DNA of 10,377 nt, from contig JAUCNG010275517.1 in the NCBI GenBank assembly GCA_032353305.1, forward strand, positions 2,013 through 12,389, given 5' to 3'. Below are positions 7,779 through 10,377 of this stretch, piece by piece (position 1 is the first letter of the stretch; every line of letters starts with the position of its first letter). The notes below the pieces were generated by a model. The model saw nothing but the letters and a program-made list of their open reading frames with translations, was not told the DNA's origin and did not search any database. Origin of the DNA: Cephalothrix spiralis. Lineage: Eukaryota; Nemertea; Palaeonemertea; Archinemertea; Cephalotrichidae. A program made the translations under genes and the position numbers.

Positions 7779-9054
7779 CTAAAACTGCATAGCATCCATC
7801 ATTTCGATCAATTGATCATCATCATCATTGTCACTATCTATGGCATATGGTTCACTGTAATCTGGACACTGAAATGGTGTATTCCCTTCCAAGGGAGATA
7901 CATCCCCAAGAATTAAATCCTCATTGAAAAGTTCATTGAATATTACACAAATTTCAATGGCATGTCTTATGTCGATTATTGGAATGTTAACCATTAAATA
8001 ATCTATTCCAGAAATTAATTCAGCATGTTTTAAAATACTGCTCACTACAGAATCATCAAAAATTGATATAGCAAGTCCTTCTTGCATATTAATATTCCGC
8101 ATTAACTCCTCCAAACATTCCTTTAATACTTTCATATCTTCTGCATTGACCTTTCTTATTTTGGCTGTGTTGAGTGCAGGGGTCTTTTGATCTATGGTAC
8201 CAGAATCCTTTTTGCTATATGGGCATTTCAATTCTCCACAGCATTTGCAATTTAACTCGCAAATATCACAGCACAAGTGACCAACTATCTGAGTGTGACC
8301 TGGAAATAACATTGCCCTTCGACACTTACTATTATTTCTAGAATATTCTTTCATGTCATAGCTACTTCCAAGCAAATGTGTAACACGGAAGAGCAAAATA
8401 CTCTCTGACTGTACACCATCTCGGCCAGCTCGCCCCATTTCCTGCTGGTAAGCCTCCATGGTCCTAGGGCAACCATAATTGATGATGGTGTACAAGTTAC
8501 TTATGTTAAGGCCCATGCCTAACGCATTAGTGCATATTATAACTCTGAAATTCCCTTTATCATCATTTAAGTCATTCAGTATCCTTGTCTGTTTATCTTT
8601 ATTTGTCCCAGAATAATAAAGCGCAAAATACCTATGTTTAGAGTCCTGTTTTCCTTCGATATGTCCATCTTGACCAAGCTTTTCAAGAAAAAGGTAGTAG
8701 ATATCTGAAGCATCCTTTAGCGATTTACAGTAGAGTAACATTCTTGGCATATCTTTTTTATTTTTTCTGAGAAGTGTTAGGAGCCAATCAAAAGTTTCTT
8801 CGATATTCTTTCTCACCTTTTTTACAATAAGCTTTATATTTGGTCTTTCAGCTGATCTTTTTATGATAAAAGGAGCATTCATAGACAAAGTCTTCTTTAG
8901 TCGCCTTTCATCTGCTTTACTGATTGTTGCAGTCACAGCTAGCATAGGACAACCAGAGAAAAATGTGCGCATTTCACCTAACTTGGAAAAAGCATTGCGA
9001 AAAGGACTTTCAAAATCCTTTCTTCCCATCTTGACCTTTTCAGTTGATAGCCCC
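7779..9054 (-). CDS. RecQ-like helicase, exon 2
   Basis: The acceptor is TTCTTTTCAG|GGGG on the minus strand. The first G completes Trp180, and GLSTEKVKMGRKDFESPF follows, restoring the D-E-A-H...W-G...D-F order of RecQ proteins. The frame is open eight codons before the first Met (residue 189), which is therefore internal. Motifs III to VI, the zinc module and the tail are here. Confidence 0.9.
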
Positions 9055-10059
9055 CTGAAAAGAAAAAGAAATATTTATTATCTCAACTCTTTAGACTTGT
9101 CACTTGTCTAACAAATGGGTGATCACAACTTTCTCAAAACAAAATTCCATGACTTTTCCAGAAAGTTTCAGACGCGACAACTTGAAAAAGTCTGAAAAAC
9201 TGTCAGTCACGACATCATTTTCAACTGCCAAATAACCCAGCACGACAAAAAATAGGACCTCCCTATATAGACAATAGGCAACATTTAAATATATTGTGAG
9301 TGAATATTTGTCACCACTTGTTATTATTGGACGTGTTCTGAAATAGTTGACTTGTCGTGACAATATAGTGACAGACTTGATTTATCATCCTAAAAATCCT
9401 GGATATTTTGGTCAAAAAATCTCCTACACCACTAGCAGTAATTTTCTATTTTTATAAATATAAATTATATAAATCAAAATTCATGAATCAATGATGTTGA
9501 TAAAAAATTAATATACTTACCATGATGGTATAACATGGGCCTCATCTGTAGCAATTAAAACAACATTTTCACGTACAAAATCATTCTTCATTATCTGCAT
9601 ACCTCTAGGACCAAACCACGACTCTGGGCTTCCAAGAATAAAGTCCACATCACATTCACGCTCTGAAAGGAGCTTTTGTACAGCAACCTCATCACTAACA
9701 AGACAAGTTTTCATACCAAATTTGATGAGATCAGCACATTGCTGATCCATTAAAGCAACTAATGGACAAACTACAATCACAATTGGATGCTTGATATCTT
9801 TCAATTTACTAGATTTCGATTCAACAAAAAAATTTTCAATTTCAATGTTTTCTTGCAACAGTCGAAACAATACAGAGTACATTTGAAAGATTAAACTCTT
9901 TCCAAAACCAGTTGGTAGAATTGCCACAACATCTTTAGATTGTACTAAAGGCAATAAGCATTCAAGCTGCTCGTCCTTCAAAGATTTAACTTTACAATTT
10001 TGTAGTAATTCCAGAGTTTTATTTGCCAGTATTTTAAATTTTGCTTCGCTATCCGCCAT
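7779..10059 (-). CDS. RecQ-like ATP-dependent DNA helicase, two exons
   Basis: Join complement(9521-10059, 7779-9054): 1815 nt, 604 residues. It should unwind duplex DNA 3' to 5' using ATP, acting in the nucleus, as known for the RecQ family. Motifs in order: motif 0 SLKDEQ (26-31), Walker A PTGFGKS (49-55), Ia VVCPLVALMDQQ (96-107), DEAH (172-175), III AVTATIS (219-225), IV RMLLYCKS (284-291), V IICTNALGMGLNI (352-364) and VI QQEMGRAGRDG (383-393). A zinc module follows, with Cys424 in CRR, Cys441, 442 and 445 in CCDIC, and Cys449, 451, 452 and 457. A helical tail and an acidic end (DSDNDDDD) replace the winged-helix and HRDC domains, which I do not see. An in-frame TAA 12 bases upstream fixes the ATG. 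All key motifs are intact. It resembles the shorter RecQ-like proteins common in marine invertebrates rather than BLM or WRN. Confidence 0.9.
9055..9520 (-). other. Helicase intron
   Basis: This 466-base phase-2 GT-AG intron on the minus strand contains a weak inverted repeat. AAGTCTG and GTCACGAC (9188-9213) are mirrored by GTCGTGAC and AGACTT (9354-9378), enclosing about 140 bases, possibly a worn MITE. The open frame at 9100-9363 has no family resemblance. Confidence 0.7.
9521..10059 (-). CDS. RecQ-like helicase, exon 1
   Basis: Codons 1-179 plus two bases of Trp180. The exon carries motifs 0, I, Ia and II, ending EAHVIPSW. The donor on the minus strand is TCATG|GTAAGT, which splits the Trp codon in phase 2. 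Reading on without splicing gives an immediate stop. The start context is AAAATGGCG. Confidence 0.9.
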
Positions 10060-10160
10060 TTTCTTTGTTTACAAGTTTGGAAGTCTGGTTACCTTCCCCA
10101 TTTATCTAACCGCCAACAAGATTTTAAAATAAAATATTCAAAGTTGAATATTTTTTATTT
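10060..10160 (-). promoter_or_regulatory. Probable helicase 5' region with palindrome
   Basis: Immediately upstream of the ATG, on the minus strand, there is no clear TATA box at a usual distance. A 24-bp palindrome (10131-10154; arms AAAATATTCAA and TTGAATATTTT, 2-base centre) sits 72-95 bases before the start codon. A TTGGCGG word near 10110 loosely resembles an E2F site. These are only candidates. Confidence 0.3.
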
Positions 10161-10377
10161 TCGGGACCATTATGATTATTATATTAATTATAAATACTGA
10201 TTGTAGTATATTAGATTTAAAAAAACAACATTTATTGATAATTATAATTCCCGTAAAATTTTTACGGAGTAGCTCAAAAACACACCGTAAGTTGTAAGGG
10301 CTTCGGCTGGACGTGCTAAATTCAAAATCCGCAATACATATTTAGCACGGACAGTCGGGGCGCGCATTTATCAGGGT
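10161..10377. repeat. Hairpins at the window end
   Basis: CCGTAAAA-T-TTTTACGG (10251-10267) is a perfect 8-bp-arm palindrome. CGTGCTAAAT (10312-10321) pairs perfectly with ATTTAGCACG (10340-10349). The last 120 bases are more GC-rich than the rest of the flank. This could be the edge of a further repeat that continues beyond the window. Confidence 0.5.

Noticed and set aside
8863-9111. 82-codon plus-strand open frame
   Set aside because: It is antisense to helicase exon 2 and its acceptor, in the shadow of well-supported coding sequence.
9100-9363. 87-codon minus-strand open frame
   Set aside because: It lies wholly within the helicase intron, adds nothing to the RecQ fold, and has no family resemblance.
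1-10377. A single transposon spanning the whole window
   Set aside because: I compared the two ends by eye and found no matching terminal inverted repeats; any such element must extend beyond the window.

Overview
The window looks like nuclear DNA from a marine invertebrate animal. It is AT-rich, its genes are split by GT-AG introns of about 360-860 bases, and it is littered with small fold-back elements. Frequent palindromic words such as TAGGCCTA and ACATGTA fit mollusc, echinoderm or similar genomes, but the phylum cannot be fixed from sequence alone. No bacterial-style operon, tRNA, rRNA or CRISPR array was seen.

Layout: 1-378 is an imperfect tandem duplication (offset 216 bases) with coding-like but broken frames. 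From 458 to 6112 on the plus strand runs a six-exon gene (458-652, 1160-1621, 2486-3244, 3696-4058, 4424-4567, 4952-6112). All five introns are phase 0, and the exons join into an open frame of about 1027 residues. Its motifs (GDNVD, FGGDQL, ADWH, SSGDNGTMF, HRLIWNR) match my recollection of the DUF6589 family of transposase-like proteins. One C2H2 zinc finger and a run of 17-residue acidic repeats are built into it. From 10059 down to 7779 on the minus strand lies a two-exon gene for a complete 604-residue RecQ-type DNA helicase. It has all the helicase motifs and a cysteine-rich zinc module, but no visible winged-helix or HRDC domain.

The two genes are convergent. The 1.67 kb between their stop codons holds a 526-bp fold-back element with TA flanks (6479-7004) and a 129-bp element with perfect 16-bp terminal inverted repeats (7069-7197). 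A diverged relative of the second sits in the third intron of the DUF6589 gene (3268-3381). Another intron holds a strikingly GC-rich fold-back (4661-4800), and another an inverted-repeat element (2171-2330).

How the genes might work together: a transposase-like protein beside an intact RecQ helicase could be an intron-bearing mobile element, or a domesticated pair descended from one. That is inference. No terminal repeats enclosing both genes are visible, and the 5' end of the DUF6589 gene may lie before the window.
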